Source of the DNA: DATGZX01 sp035296965
GTDB taxonomy: Bacteria; Planctomycetota; Planctomycetia; Gemmatales; Gemmataceae
Length of the DNA: 64,000 nucleotides
Assembly: GCA_035296965.1 (NCBI GenBank)
Contig: DATGZX010000183.1
Span: 4,407-68,406, forward strand
Direction: 5' to 3'
Every line of letters begins with the position of its first letter. Within the stretch, counting starts at the first letter, position 1. The notes beneath the pieces were generated by a model. That model did no database searches. It was not told the DNA's origin and was given only the letters and a program-made list of their open reading frames with translations. Position numbers and translations under genes: made by a program. Below are positions 42,682-50,955 of this stretch, in pieces.

Positions 42682-45381
42682 ATGATGACCAAACCCACCC
42701 ACAAACTTTCTTTCCATGATCGGCTGTCGCACCTCAATTTCACCCAGGCTTGCAAGTTCCTGGGCCCTTGGGGGCGCGAGTTAATCAACGAGGGGGCCAA
42801 GCGCGAAATCGATTTGAAGGAGGACGTTTATTTCGGCGGCGATCTCCTGCGCGTCAGGTTCGCCGGCATCGGCGGACAGCCCGGCGCCGTGGCCACGCTG
42901 ACACTCAAGACCGACGCCAAGGACCGGCTGCACTGGCACTGCACGGCCTGCGAGGAACCGTGCGAACATGTCGGCGCCCTTTTCTCCATGGTGCTGGAGA
43001 ACAAGATGGCGCTGGGCTTGTCAGCGCCGCCCAAGGAGTCTGAGCCGGTTGAAGCGCTTACCGAGGAACAATTGATCGAACGGGCATTGGCCGAGCGCGC
43101 GGAGCGGGCGCGCACGGAAAAGATGAAAGTGCGCACGAGCAATTCATCAAAGCCCTGGACCGAGTACACGGTCCTGAGCACCCTCAGCGGCAAGACCTAT
43201 CGCGTCGCGCTGCGTGGACTCGAACGGGGCGAATCGTACTGCTCTTGCCCCGATTTTCGCACCAACACCCTGGGGACCTGCAAGCATCTCATGAAGGTCA
43301 TCACCCTGGTGAAAAGGAAATTCACCTCGAATCAGTTGCGCCAGCCGTATCGGACTAAGCGGATCGCCGTGCATTTGCGCTACGATGGCGACATCAGCCT
43401 CCAGGTCGAGGCTCCGGCGCAGCTGCCGCCCAAGGTTGCGGAGGTGATTGCTCCGTTCCAGGGAAAACCGATCGCCGACGTCCTGGGCCTGCTCGCCCGG
43501 TTGCAAAAGCTGGAAGGGCTTGAACAGGACTATTACATTTACCCCGACGCCGAAGAGTACATCGGGCAGCGGCTCCACGCGGAGCGGATTCATGGGCTGG
43601 TCGAACAAATTCGCCGTAACCCGGAGAAGCATCGTCTGCGCACGGAGCTGCTGAAAGCGCCTTTGTTGCCTTATCAACTCGACGGCATCGCGTTCGCCGT
43701 TGGCGCCGGTCGAGCCGTCCTTGCCGACGACATGGGCCTGGGCAAGACGATCCAGGGTGTGGGCGTGGCCGAATTGTTGGCGCGTGAAGCCGGCATCCGC
43801 AAGGTACTTGTTGTTTGCCCCGCCTCGCTGAAGTCCCAATGGCGCAACGAAATCCATCGCTTCTGCAACCGGGACGTGCAGCTCATTTCAGGACCCACGG
43901 CCGAGCGCGGCGGCCAGTATGCCAACGATGCCTTCTTCACGATCTGCAATTACGAACAAGTGCTCAAGGACATTCTGGTGATCGAGCAGACACCCTGGGA
44001 CCTGATCGTCCTCGACGAAGGACAACGGATCAAGAACTGGGAAGCGAAGACGACGCGCGTGGTCAAGGGGCTCAAGTCGCGTTTCGCGTTGGTGCTTTCA
44101 GGCACGCCTCTGGAAAACCGGCTGGACGAGCTGTACTCGGTCGTGCAGTTCATCGACGATCGCCGACTCGGGCCCGGCTTCCGTTTCTTCAATGACTTTC
44201 GCATTGTCGACGAGAAAGGCAAGGTTCTGGGGTACAAGAACCTGGACCAGTTGCGCGAACGCCTGAAGCCAGTCCTCTTGCGGCGTACGAGGGACTCCGT
44301 GAAACTGGAGCTGCCAGAGCGCACCGATGAGATCGTTCGCATTGCCCCGACCGGCGAGCAGAAGGATCTCCATGACACGCACATGCAGACGGTAGCGCAG
44401 ATTGCCGCCAAGAAATTCCTGACCGAGATGGATTTGTTGCGGCTGCGCGCAGCCTTGCTGATGTGCCGTATGAGCGCGAATAGCACGTTCCTTGTCAACA
44501 AGGAAAAACCGGGCTATTCGAGCAAGCTGGAAAGGCTCGCCGAGTTGATCGACGGCATCATCGCCGAAAAGGAACGGAAAGTCGTCTTGTTCTCCGAGTG
44601 GACGACCATGCTCAATTTGATCGAGCCGATGTTGCACAAGCGCGTCCGGTTCGTTCGGCTTGACGGCAGCGTTCCTCAGAAGAAACGGCAGATGCTCGTT
44701 CACGAATTTCAAAACGACCCAGACTGCCGCTTTTTCCTGACCACCAATGCCGGGAGCACGGGCTTGAACCTGCAAGCGGCAAATACGGTCATCAATGTCG
44801 ATTTGCCATGGAACCCTGCCGTGCTTGAACAACGCATCGCGCGGGCGCATCGCATGGGCCAGCAACGGCCCGTGCAGGTCTTTGTGCTGATTACCGAAGA
44901 GACAATCGAGGAGGGCCTGCTCAAAACGCTCAATGCCAAGCGCGACCTGGCTTTGGCTGCCCTCGACTCGGAATCGAAGGTGGATTCGGTTGCATTGGTC
45001 AGCGGCACCGCCGAACTGCGGGCACGCCTGGAGGTATTGCTGGGCGCCAAGGCGGAGGCGCCGCGGGACGAGAGCAAGAGGCGCGACGAGGAAGCCGCGA
45101 TCCGGGCCGCAAAGGACGCGGGGCCGCGCCGCGAGCGCGTGGCAGCCGCGGGTGGCGCCCTCGTGGGAGCGATGGTCCAATTCCTGGGCGCGCTGGCGAC
45201 GGAATCGTCGGCCGCCACTCCCCCCGAGACCATGGTCGAGGAGGTTCGCAAGTCGTTGAGCGAGTGCGTCGAGGTGGACCCCTCCGGCAAACCCAAATTG
45301 ACGCTCACGCTGCCCGATCAGTCCGCTATCAACGACCTGGCACAGGCCCTGGCCCGGCTGCTGGTCAGGAAACCGGCGTAA
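42682..45381 (+). CDS. SNF2-family ATPase with SWIM zinc finger
   Basis: An 899-aa Swi2/Snf2 helicase-like ATPase. A SWIM zinc finger is at C187, C189, C200, H202 (YCSCPDFRTNTLGTCKH); a second Cys/His cluster (C87, C90, C94, H96) may be a degenerate copy. The ATPase core has DMGLGKT (K355), DEGQ (445-448) in place of DEAH, SGTPLENRLDELYSV and the C-terminal lobe TNAGSTGLNLQAANTVI...RAHRMGQ. The last 130 residues are an Ala/Arg/Glu-rich tail. It would translocate along DNA to remodel protein-DNA complexes or assist transcription, as RapA does. AAGGAG precedes the start. Confidence 0.93.
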   Translation: MMTKPTHKLSFHDRLSHLNFTQACKFLGPWGRELINEGAKREIDLKEDVYFGGDLLRVRFAGIGGQPGAVATLTLKTDAKDRLHWHCTACEEPCEHVGALFSMVLENKMALGLSAPPKESEPVEALTEEQLIERALAERAERARTEKMKVRTSNSSKPWTEYTVLSTLSGKTYRVALRGLERGESYCSCPDFRTNTLGTCKHLMKVITLVKRKFTSNQLRQPYRTKRIAVHLRYDGDISLQVEAPAQLPPKVAEVIAPFQGKPIADVLGLLARLQKLEGLEQDYYIYPDAEEYIGQRLHAERIHGLVEQIRRNPEKHRLRTELLKAPLLPYQLDGIAFAVGAGRAVLADDMGLGKTIQGVGVAELLAREAGIRKVLVVCPASLKSQWRNEIHRFCNRDVQLISGPTAERGGQYANDAFFTICNYEQVLKDILVIEQTPWDLIVLDEGQRIKNWEAKTTRVVKGLKSRFALVLSGTPLENRLDELYSVVQFIDDRRLGPGFRFFNDFRIVDEKGKVLGYKNLDQLRERLKPVLLRRTRDSVKLELPERTDEIVRIAPTGEQKDLHDTHMQTVAQIAAKKFLTEMDLLRLRAALLMCRMSANSTFLVNKEKPGYSSKLERLAELIDGIIAEKERKVVLFSEWTTMLNLIEPMLHKRVRFVRLDGSVPQKKRQMLVHEFQNDPDCRFFLTTNAGSTGLNLQAANTVINVDLPWNPAVLEQRIARAHRMGQQRPVQVFVLITEETIEEGLLKTLNAKRDLALAALDSESKVDSVALVSGTAELRARLEVLLGAKAEAPRDESKRRDEEAAIRAAKDAGPRRERVAAAGGALVGAMVQFLGALATESSAATPPETMVEEVRKSLSECVEVDPSGKPKLTLTLPDQSAINDLAQALARLLVRKPA

Positions 45382-45535
45382 ACATCACGCCAGATGGCGA
45401 ATGTACATACCTCTGCTCAAGCCGCCAGCAGTGCGCCTTATGGTGTCTCTGCGCTATGTTCGCTTCTCGCCTTCTTCTATAATGGATTGAAGCTTGTTTC
45501 GCTCAGCCGATTCGGACCCTGGTCCTGGACTCTGG

Positions 45536-46141
45536 ATGAAGATCGTCAACTATCCCCATCCGTCGCTCCGACATCCCGCTGTGCCGCTGCCCGCAATCGA
45601 TAAGAAAGCGCGACTGCTCATCGGGGAAATGCTGGACCTCATGTATCAAGGCCACGGACTCGGACTGGCTGGGCCACAGGTGGTCCTGCCATTCCAAATC
45701 TTCGTCATGAATCTGAAGGCCGATCCGAACGAGCGCGCCTCCGAGCACGTCTGGATCAATCCAGTCATCATGGAACGCAAGGGCTCGGTGGAGGGCGAAG
45801 AAGGCTGCTTAAGCTTTCCCGGGCTGTACCAGAAGGTGCGCCGCGCGAAGACGATCCGTTTTCAAGCGTACAACCTCAAGGGGGAACTGGTCGATCGCTC
45901 CACAGAATCGGAGATTGAGGCACGAGTCTGGCAGCACGAGGTCGATCATTTGCACGGCGTTCTCTTCATCGACAAGATGGGGCCCATCGCCAAGATCGCG
46001 GCACGCGGGGCCGTGAAGACTTTCGAGCGCGACTTTCGCCGATCCCAGGAACGGGGCGAGATTCCTGCCGACGTGGACATCGAGAAGTTGTTGAAAGCCC
46101 TGGAGAACGGAGCAAACGAGCCGCCGCCCCCGCCAATGTAG
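45536..46141 (+). CDS. def: Peptide deformylase
   Basis: A 201-aa protein when started at ATG 45536; the frame upstream begins with TTG. The three PDF motifs are GLGLAGPQ (41-48, Gly replacing the usual second Ala of GxGxAAPQ), EGCLSFPG (C91 metal ligand) and HEVDHLHG (H134, H138). It removes the formyl group from nascent N-terminal methionine. A Pro-rich end (NEPPPPPM) is unusual but short. The fmt gene follows after 40 bp. Confidence 0.95.
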   Translation: MKIVNYPHPSLRHPAVPLPAIDKKARLLIGEMLDLMYQGHGLGLAGPQVVLPFQIFVMNLKADPNERASEHVWINPVIMERKGSVEGEEGCLSFPGLYQKVRRAKTIRFQAYNLKGELVDRSTESEIEARVWQHEVDHLHGVLFIDKMGPIAKIAARGAVKTFERDFRRSQERGEIPADVDIEKLLKALENGANEPPPPPM

Positions 46142-46181
46142 CGAGTTGCATTTCAAGGCTAAGCGTGAGGATGGCAAGCGG

Positions 46182-47162
46182 ATGCGACTTGTAATGATGG
46201 GCACCGGGACCTTTGCCGAGCCTGCTTTGGAGGCTATCCTGGCCAGCGCGCACCAGGTCGTCGGGCTGGTCACGCAGCCGGACCGCGTCATCGGGCAAGA
46301 ACGCGGCTCGACCCGTCAAGTTGGCCGTGGGCTGAAGGCGATGGCCCAGGAACGCGGCATCCCCGTGCTGCAGCCGGAAAGCATCAATACTCCTGAGGGC
46401 GTCGCCGGCCTGCAGGCCTGGAAGCCAGACCTGCTGGTGGTAGCTGCCTACGGCCAAATCCTTTCCAAGGATGTTCTGGCCGTGCCTCCGCTGGGCGGGA
46501 TCAATATCCATGCTTCGCTCTTGCCCAAGTACCGCGGCGCCGCGCCGGTGGCCTGGGCCATCTACCACGGCGAGGAGCAGACCGGTGTGACAATCATCAA
46601 GATGTCGGTTTATCTCGATGCGGGCGACATGCTGACTCAGGAAGCCGTTGAGATCGGCCCCGAAGAAACCGCGGGCGAGTTGGAAAGCCGCCTGGCGAAG
46701 CTAGGAGGCCGCCTCGCCATTCAGGTTATCGAGCAGATTGCGGCCCGCAAAGCACAGGGCCTCAAGCAAGACACGGCCCAGGCGACCAGGGCTCCCAAGT
46801 TATCCAAGGAGCACGGCCTAATCGACTGGAGCCGCCACGGGCGCGACGTGCGCAACCAAATTCGCGCCATGCAGCCCTGGCCAACCGCTTACACCTACTG
46901 GCACCGGCAGGGCCAGCAACCGATACGGCTCATCATTCACAAAGCCGGCTGGGAGGAGAACCACGCGCAAGGCTCCGTGTCGCCAGGGCAGGTGAACCCA
47001 AGGAGCCAGGATCCTGGTCGTTTATTCATTGCGGCTGGCTCTGGAACGAATGTAGAGATTTTGGAGTTGCAGCCCGCCGGTAAAAAGAGAATGCTAGCCG
47101 CAGAGTTCTTGCGCGGGCATCGACCTCAGCCGGGCGACCGCTTCGGACCGGAAACTCCATGA
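46182..47162 (+). CDS. fmt: Methionyl-tRNA formyltransferase
   Basis: A 326-aa protein when started at ATG 46182, with GAGGA upstream; a TTG at 46146 extends the frame. It carries MGTGTFAEPAL at the N-terminus, the catalytic segment INIHASLLPKYRGAAPVAWA with the Asn-His pair of the formyltransferase active site, and GETxTGVTI-like GEEQTGVTI. The C-terminal OB-like domain is present. It formylates initiator Met-tRNA; the product is processed by def upstream. Its stop overlaps the rsmB start (ATGA). Confidence 0.95.
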   Translation: MRLVMMGTGTFAEPALEAILASAHQVVGLVTQPDRVIGQERGSTRQVGRGLKAMAQERGIPVLQPESINTPEGVAGLQAWKPDLLVVAAYGQILSKDVLAVPPLGGINIHASLLPKYRGAAPVAWAIYHGEEQTGVTIIKMSVYLDAGDMLTQEAVEIGPEETAGELESRLAKLGGRLAIQVIEQIAARKAQGLKQDTAQATRAPKLSKEHGLIDWSRHGRDVRNQIRAMQPWPTAYTYWHRQGQQPIRLIIHKAGWEENHAQGSVSPGQVNPRSQDPGRLFIAAGSGTNVEILELQPAGKKRMLAAEFLRGHRPQPGDRFGPETP

Positions 47163-48553
47163 GGACGCGGCCGCCTCATTTTTCCGGCAAGGCACACACT
47201 GCTCGCAGCCTTGCCTTGCAAATCCTGATCGAGAGCCACCGCGGGGACGCGTTTGCCCAGGAACTTCTCGACAAGCGACTGAGCGAAACCGCCCTGTCAG
47301 CCCCTGATCGTCGCCTGGCCACGCAATTGGTCTACGGCGTGCTGCGGCGGCGCGGAACGCTCGACGCCTTGCTGCGGCCGCGTGTCAGCCGGCTGCCGCA
47401 TCAAGTCGAACCGTGGCTGTGGGAAGCTCTCCGTCTCGGTGCCTTCCAACTAGCTCTGCTGACACACGTCCCGGCTCACGCTGCCATCCATGAAACGGTC
47501 GAGCTGGCGGCAACATTCAATCGCGCAGGCGCCAAGGGGTTTCTCAATGCCGTCCTGCGCTCACTCGTACCGCTGCTGACCGACGATTTCAGCTCGAAGC
47601 CGGCGGCCGACGCTCTCCCGTGGAAAAAAGGAGTCTACCGAAGACTGACCGCACCTACGCTTCCAGAGCCGGCGCAGTATCCGGTAGAATATGTCGCAGC
47701 TGGTTTCTCATTCCCGCGCTGGCTAGCAGCGCGCTGGATGGAGCGCTTCGGCTGGGAAGAGTGCCTGCGTCTCGGTTTTTGGTTCGTTGGTCCAGCCTCC
47801 TTGTGGCTTCGGTGTAACACGCTCCGGATCGATCGAGCAAGTTTCCTTGCCGCCTTGACCCAGGCGGGCATCGCGGCCGAACCGGGCGAGCATCCTCAAG
47901 CGATTCGACGGGTAGAGCCTGTGACCATCCGTGACCTGCCGGGATATGAGGAAGGCTGGTTTGCCGTCCAGGATGAATCGGCAATGCGGGTGGCTTCGGC
48001 ATTGGCCCCTGCTCCAGGAAGTCGGGTGCTGGACTTGTGTGCCGCACCCGGAGGCAAGACGACCCACCTTGCCGAGTTGATGCAGAACCAGGGGCAGATC
48101 GTCGCGTGCGATGTGGATGACCGCCGTCTCCAAACCCTGCGGGAATTGTGCAGCCGGCTGGGTATCACAATTGTCGAAGCCCACCGTCTGCATCCCGAGC
48201 GGCATGAGGATCCTCCAGCGGGGCCGTTCGATGCAATCCTCGTCGATGTGCCGTGCAGCAACACCGGCGTGCTTGGTCGTCGCCCCGAAGTTCGCTGGCG
48301 GCTTCGGGCCGAAGACTTCCGCCGGCTGGTGCCGTTGCAGACCAAATTGCTGATCCAGGCCGTGGAGAGGGTCAACCCGGGTGGTATGATTGTCTATTCC
48401 ACGTGTAGTATTGAGCCTGAAGAGAACCGGCAGGTGGTCCAGGCAGTTTTGCAGGTGGTGCCTGGTCTGACCCTGGAGGCGGAAGAACAACAGTCGCCGG
48501 GTCGGCCGGCAGATGGCGGGTATTGGGCTCGGTTGTCGAAAAAGAGCATTTGA
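47159..48553 (+). CDS. rsmB: 16S rRNA m5C967 methyltransferase RsmB
   Basis: A 464-aa enzyme. The N-terminal 130 residues are a NusB-like RNA-binding domain (RSLALQILIESHRGDAFAQELLDK). The methyltransferase part has DLCAAPGGKTTHLAEL, DVPCSNTGVLGRRPEVRWR (PCSxTG) and YSTCSIEPEENRQVV with the catalytic TCS cysteine. It methylates C967 of 16S rRNA. The ATGA overlap with fmt gives translational coupling; def-fmt-rsmB is a common order. Confidence 0.94.
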   Translation: MRTRPPHFSGKAHTARSLALQILIESHRGDAFAQELLDKRLSETALSAPDRRLATQLVYGVLRRRGTLDALLRPRVSRLPHQVEPWLWEALRLGAFQLALLTHVPAHAAIHETVELAATFNRAGAKGFLNAVLRSLVPLLTDDFSSKPAADALPWKKGVYRRLTAPTLPEPAQYPVEYVAAGFSFPRWLAARWMERFGWEECLRLGFWFVGPASLWLRCNTLRIDRASFLAALTQAGIAAEPGEHPQAIRRVEPVTIRDLPGYEEGWFAVQDESAMRVASALAPAPGSRVLDLCAAPGGKTTHLAELMQNQGQIVACDVDDRRLQTLRELCSRLGITIVEAHRLHPERHEDPPAGPFDAILVDVPCSNTGVLGRRPEVRWRLRAEDFRRLVPLQTKLLIQAVERVNPGGMIVYSTCSIEPEENRQVVQAVLQVVPGLTLEAEEQQSPGRPADGGYWARLSKKSI

Positions 48554-48602
48554 GATTGGCCCGAAGGCGACGATGGAGTCTGCTCAGAAAGGGGGTGTGG
48601 CA

Positions 48603-49316
48603 ATGGTAACCAAGACAGGCTTCGACTCGGACCGAGATGTGGCTCCCCCGCCCAATCTCGGGGACGATCTGCCTATTCTGTATGAAGACGATGAGGAAGG
48701 TGAATTGGGAGAATCGAGCCCACACGTCAGCGCGGACGAAATCCTTCATATTTGCTTGCTGGCCCACTTCGCTGGCCGTTCCGAGTACAAAGTCTTTTCC
48801 AACATGAATCTGTACTATCAGCCGGGTCCCTCGCAGCGGGTTAGCCGGCTACCCTACGTCTCGCCCGACACCATGGTGGTCGTACCGTTTCATCCTCTGG
48901 GCGACGATGTCACTTCATACCAAATCGGCAAGGACGGACCGGCCCCTGAGCTGACCATCGAAGTTCTCTCCGAGCGCTCGGCGCAGCAGCGCGACCTTGT
49001 CGAGAAGTTGACAGTTTACGCCAAACTTGGCGTCAAGGAATATTTTCTGGTTGATCCGAGCGGGAGGTTTTTGGCTCAGAAGCTGCTCCTGAAGCGACTT
49101 CAACCTGATAAGACTTGGAGCGACGAGCAAGATGATGATGGTGGATTGTCGAGTGCATTTGGTTTCCGGTTGACACTTGATTCTGCCGGCCGAGTTCAAG
49201 TGCAAGATGCCGCGACGGGTCGCGCGTATGTCCGTCCTACAGAAGCAGAGCAGCGCGTTCGAGACTTGGAGGCGGAGGTGGCTCGCTTGCGGCAAGCATT
49301 GGAAAAGAAAAGCTGA
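48603..49316 (+). CDS. Uma2-family (DUF820) putative endonuclease
   Basis: A 237-aa protein. The PD-(D/E)xK-like restriction endonuclease core of the Uma2 family is visible: VSPDTMVVVP, PELTIEVLSERS with the catalytic E, and KLTVYAKLGVKEYFLVDP. A short coiled coil (about 212-235, RVRDLEAEVARLRQALEKK) ends it, as is usual for this family. ATG 48603 follows AGGGGGTG, nearly the anti-SD complement; ATG 48573 is an alternative. Such genes are numerous in cyanobacteria and planctomycetes and of uncertain role. It lies between rsmB and miaB. Confidence 0.88.
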   Translation: MVTKTGFDSDRDVAPPPNLGDDLPILYEDDEEGELGESSPHVSADEILHICLLAHFAGRSEYKVFSNMNLYYQPGPSQRVSRLPYVSPDTMVVVPFHPLGDDVTSYQIGKDGPAPELTIEVLSERSAQQRDLVEKLTVYAKLGVKEYFLVDPSGRFLAQKLLLKRLQPDKTWSDEQDDDGGLSSAFGFRLTLDSAGRVQVQDAATGRAYVRPTEAEQRVRDLEAEVARLRQALEKKS

Positions 49317-49350
49317 TCCAGCGAAACTCCGGCTCGGCAGTTAAGAAGTT

Positions 49351-50844
49351 ATGGCAAAAAAACTCTACATCGAAACGGTCGGCTGCCAGATGAACGTGCT
49401 CGACAGCGAGCTCGTTGTGGGCAGTCTGCGCCGGCACGGCTATCAACTTATCCACGACCCGATGGAAGCCGACGTCATCCTCTTCAACACGTGCAGCGTG
49501 CGCCAGCATGCCGAGGACAAGATTTACAGCGCGCTTGGCAAACTGCGTGGGCACAAGCAGCGGCATCCGAGCAAGATCGTCGGCGTGCTTGGCTGCATGG
49601 CTCAGAAGGACCAAGAGCTGGTGCGCAGGCGGGCGCCGCACGTCGATATTGTCTGCGGCACCGGGCAACTGGCGCGTCTGCATGAGCTGATCGAAGAAGT
49701 CGAGCGCACCGGCAAGCCGCAGCTTGCCCTAAGTCTGGACCGCAAGGGAGCATCACGCCCGGAAGTCGAACGCAGCTTCGAGAGCTACGATCCGTTGCGC
49801 GATCCGTCCATGCGGCCCTCGCGCTTTCAGGCATACGTGCGCATCATGATCGGCTGCGACAAGTTTTGTACGTATTGCATCGTGCCGCAAGTGCGCGGCC
49901 CCGAGCAAAGCCGGCATCCGGAGCAGATCGCCGCCGAGGTTCGCCAACTGGCCGACGAAGGCTGCAAAGAGGTAACGCTCCTGGGTCAAACGGTGAACAG
50001 CTATAAATACGACCTGGGCGACGGCCGGCGTTGCCATCTTTCTGATCTGCTTGCCCGCATCTACGACACGGCTGGCGTCGAGCGCATCAAGTTTATCACG
50101 AACTTCCCGCGCGACATGAGCGACGACCTTCTGGATGCCGTTCGCGAGCTGCCGAAAGTCAGCCCTTATCTCCACGTGCCCGCTCAGTCGGGATGCAACG
50201 ATGTCTTGAAGCGGATGAAGCGCGTCTACACGGTCGAGTACTATCGTGAGATGCTCGCCCGCTGCCGGGAGCGAGTGCCCGGAGTTTCCGTCAGCAGTGA
50301 CTTCATTGTTGGTTTTTGCGGCGAGACCGAGGAATCGTTCCAGCGCACTTGTGACCTGGTTGCTTCCGCGGGTTTCAAGAACAGTTACATTTTCAAATAC
50401 AGTCCAAGACCGGGCACGAAAGGCGACGAGCTCTTCGCCGACGACATCAGCGAGGAAGTGAAGAAACGGCGGAACAACGACCTGTTGGCGATCCAAAACA
50501 AAGTCAGTCTGGCAGATCACCAAAAACGTGTCGGCGAAACGGTAGAAGTCTTGGTAGAGGGACCGAGCAAGACCGCCCTCAAACAACATCAGGCCAGTGG
50601 GCCAATACAGCTGACGGGGCGAACTCCGACGGATCACATCGTCGTCTTCGAAGGCAACGAACGGCTTGCCGGCCGGACGGTGCAGGTAGCCATCGAAGAG
50701 GCCACCGCGTTTACCTTGTTCGGGACGGTCGTCACGAGGGAAAGCATTGGAGTTGCCATGCCGCGCGGCCCCGTCCCAGAACCGCCACACGAACGTACAT
50801 CGGGGGAGACGCATCGAATAAGTTTGCCGCTGCTCATGGCTTAA
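49351..50844 (+). CDS. miaB: tRNA methylthiotransferase MiaB
   Basis: A 497-aa radical SAM enzyme. The N-terminal MTTase domain has three cluster cysteines (C12 in VGCQMN, C48 in FNTCSV, C82 in LGCMAQ); the radical SAM cluster is C169, C173, C176 (GCDKFCTYCIVP); a TRAM domain follows (about 395-455). It adds a methylthio group to i6A37 of tRNAs that read U-starting codons. The C-terminal 25 residues are longer than usual. It needs Fe-S clusters from the suf system. Confidence 0.94.
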   Translation: MAKKLYIETVGCQMNVLDSELVVGSLRRHGYQLIHDPMEADVILFNTCSVRQHAEDKIYSALGKLRGHKQRHPSKIVGVLGCMAQKDQELVRRRAPHVDIVCGTGQLARLHELIEEVERTGKPQLALSLDRKGASRPEVERSFESYDPLRDPSMRPSRFQAYVRIMIGCDKFCTYCIVPQVRGPEQSRHPEQIAAEVRQLADEGCKEVTLLGQTVNSYKYDLGDGRRCHLSDLLARIYDTAGVERIKFITNFPRDMSDDLLDAVRELPKVSPYLHVPAQSGCNDVLKRMKRVYTVEYYREMLARCRERVPGVSVSSDFIVGFCGETEESFQRTCDLVASAGFKNSYIFKYSPRPGTKGDELFADDISEEVKKRRNNDLLAIQNKVSLADHQKRVGETVEVLVEGPSKTALKQHQASGPIQLTGRTPTDHIVVFEGNERLAGRTVQVAIEEATAFTLFGTVVTRESIGVAMPRGPVPEPPHERTSGETHRISLPLLMA

Positions 50845-50955
50845 GTACTTTGATGCCATCGGTACCATTCCAAAAAACTAAAATGGCAGAGGTCAAGACC
50901 GCAATCTTGGAGGCCCTGGACCTGACGTAAACTCCACCCAACCGTCTGCTTGCTC

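Noticed and set aside
44098..45180. 360-aa minus-strand frame antisense to the SNF2 gene
   Set aside because: It is a shadow frame; the plus strand has continuous helicase motifs.
45494..45535. 14-residue extension of peptide deformylase
   Set aside because: It begins with TTG and the family N-terminus (MKIVNYPHPSLR) starts at 45536.
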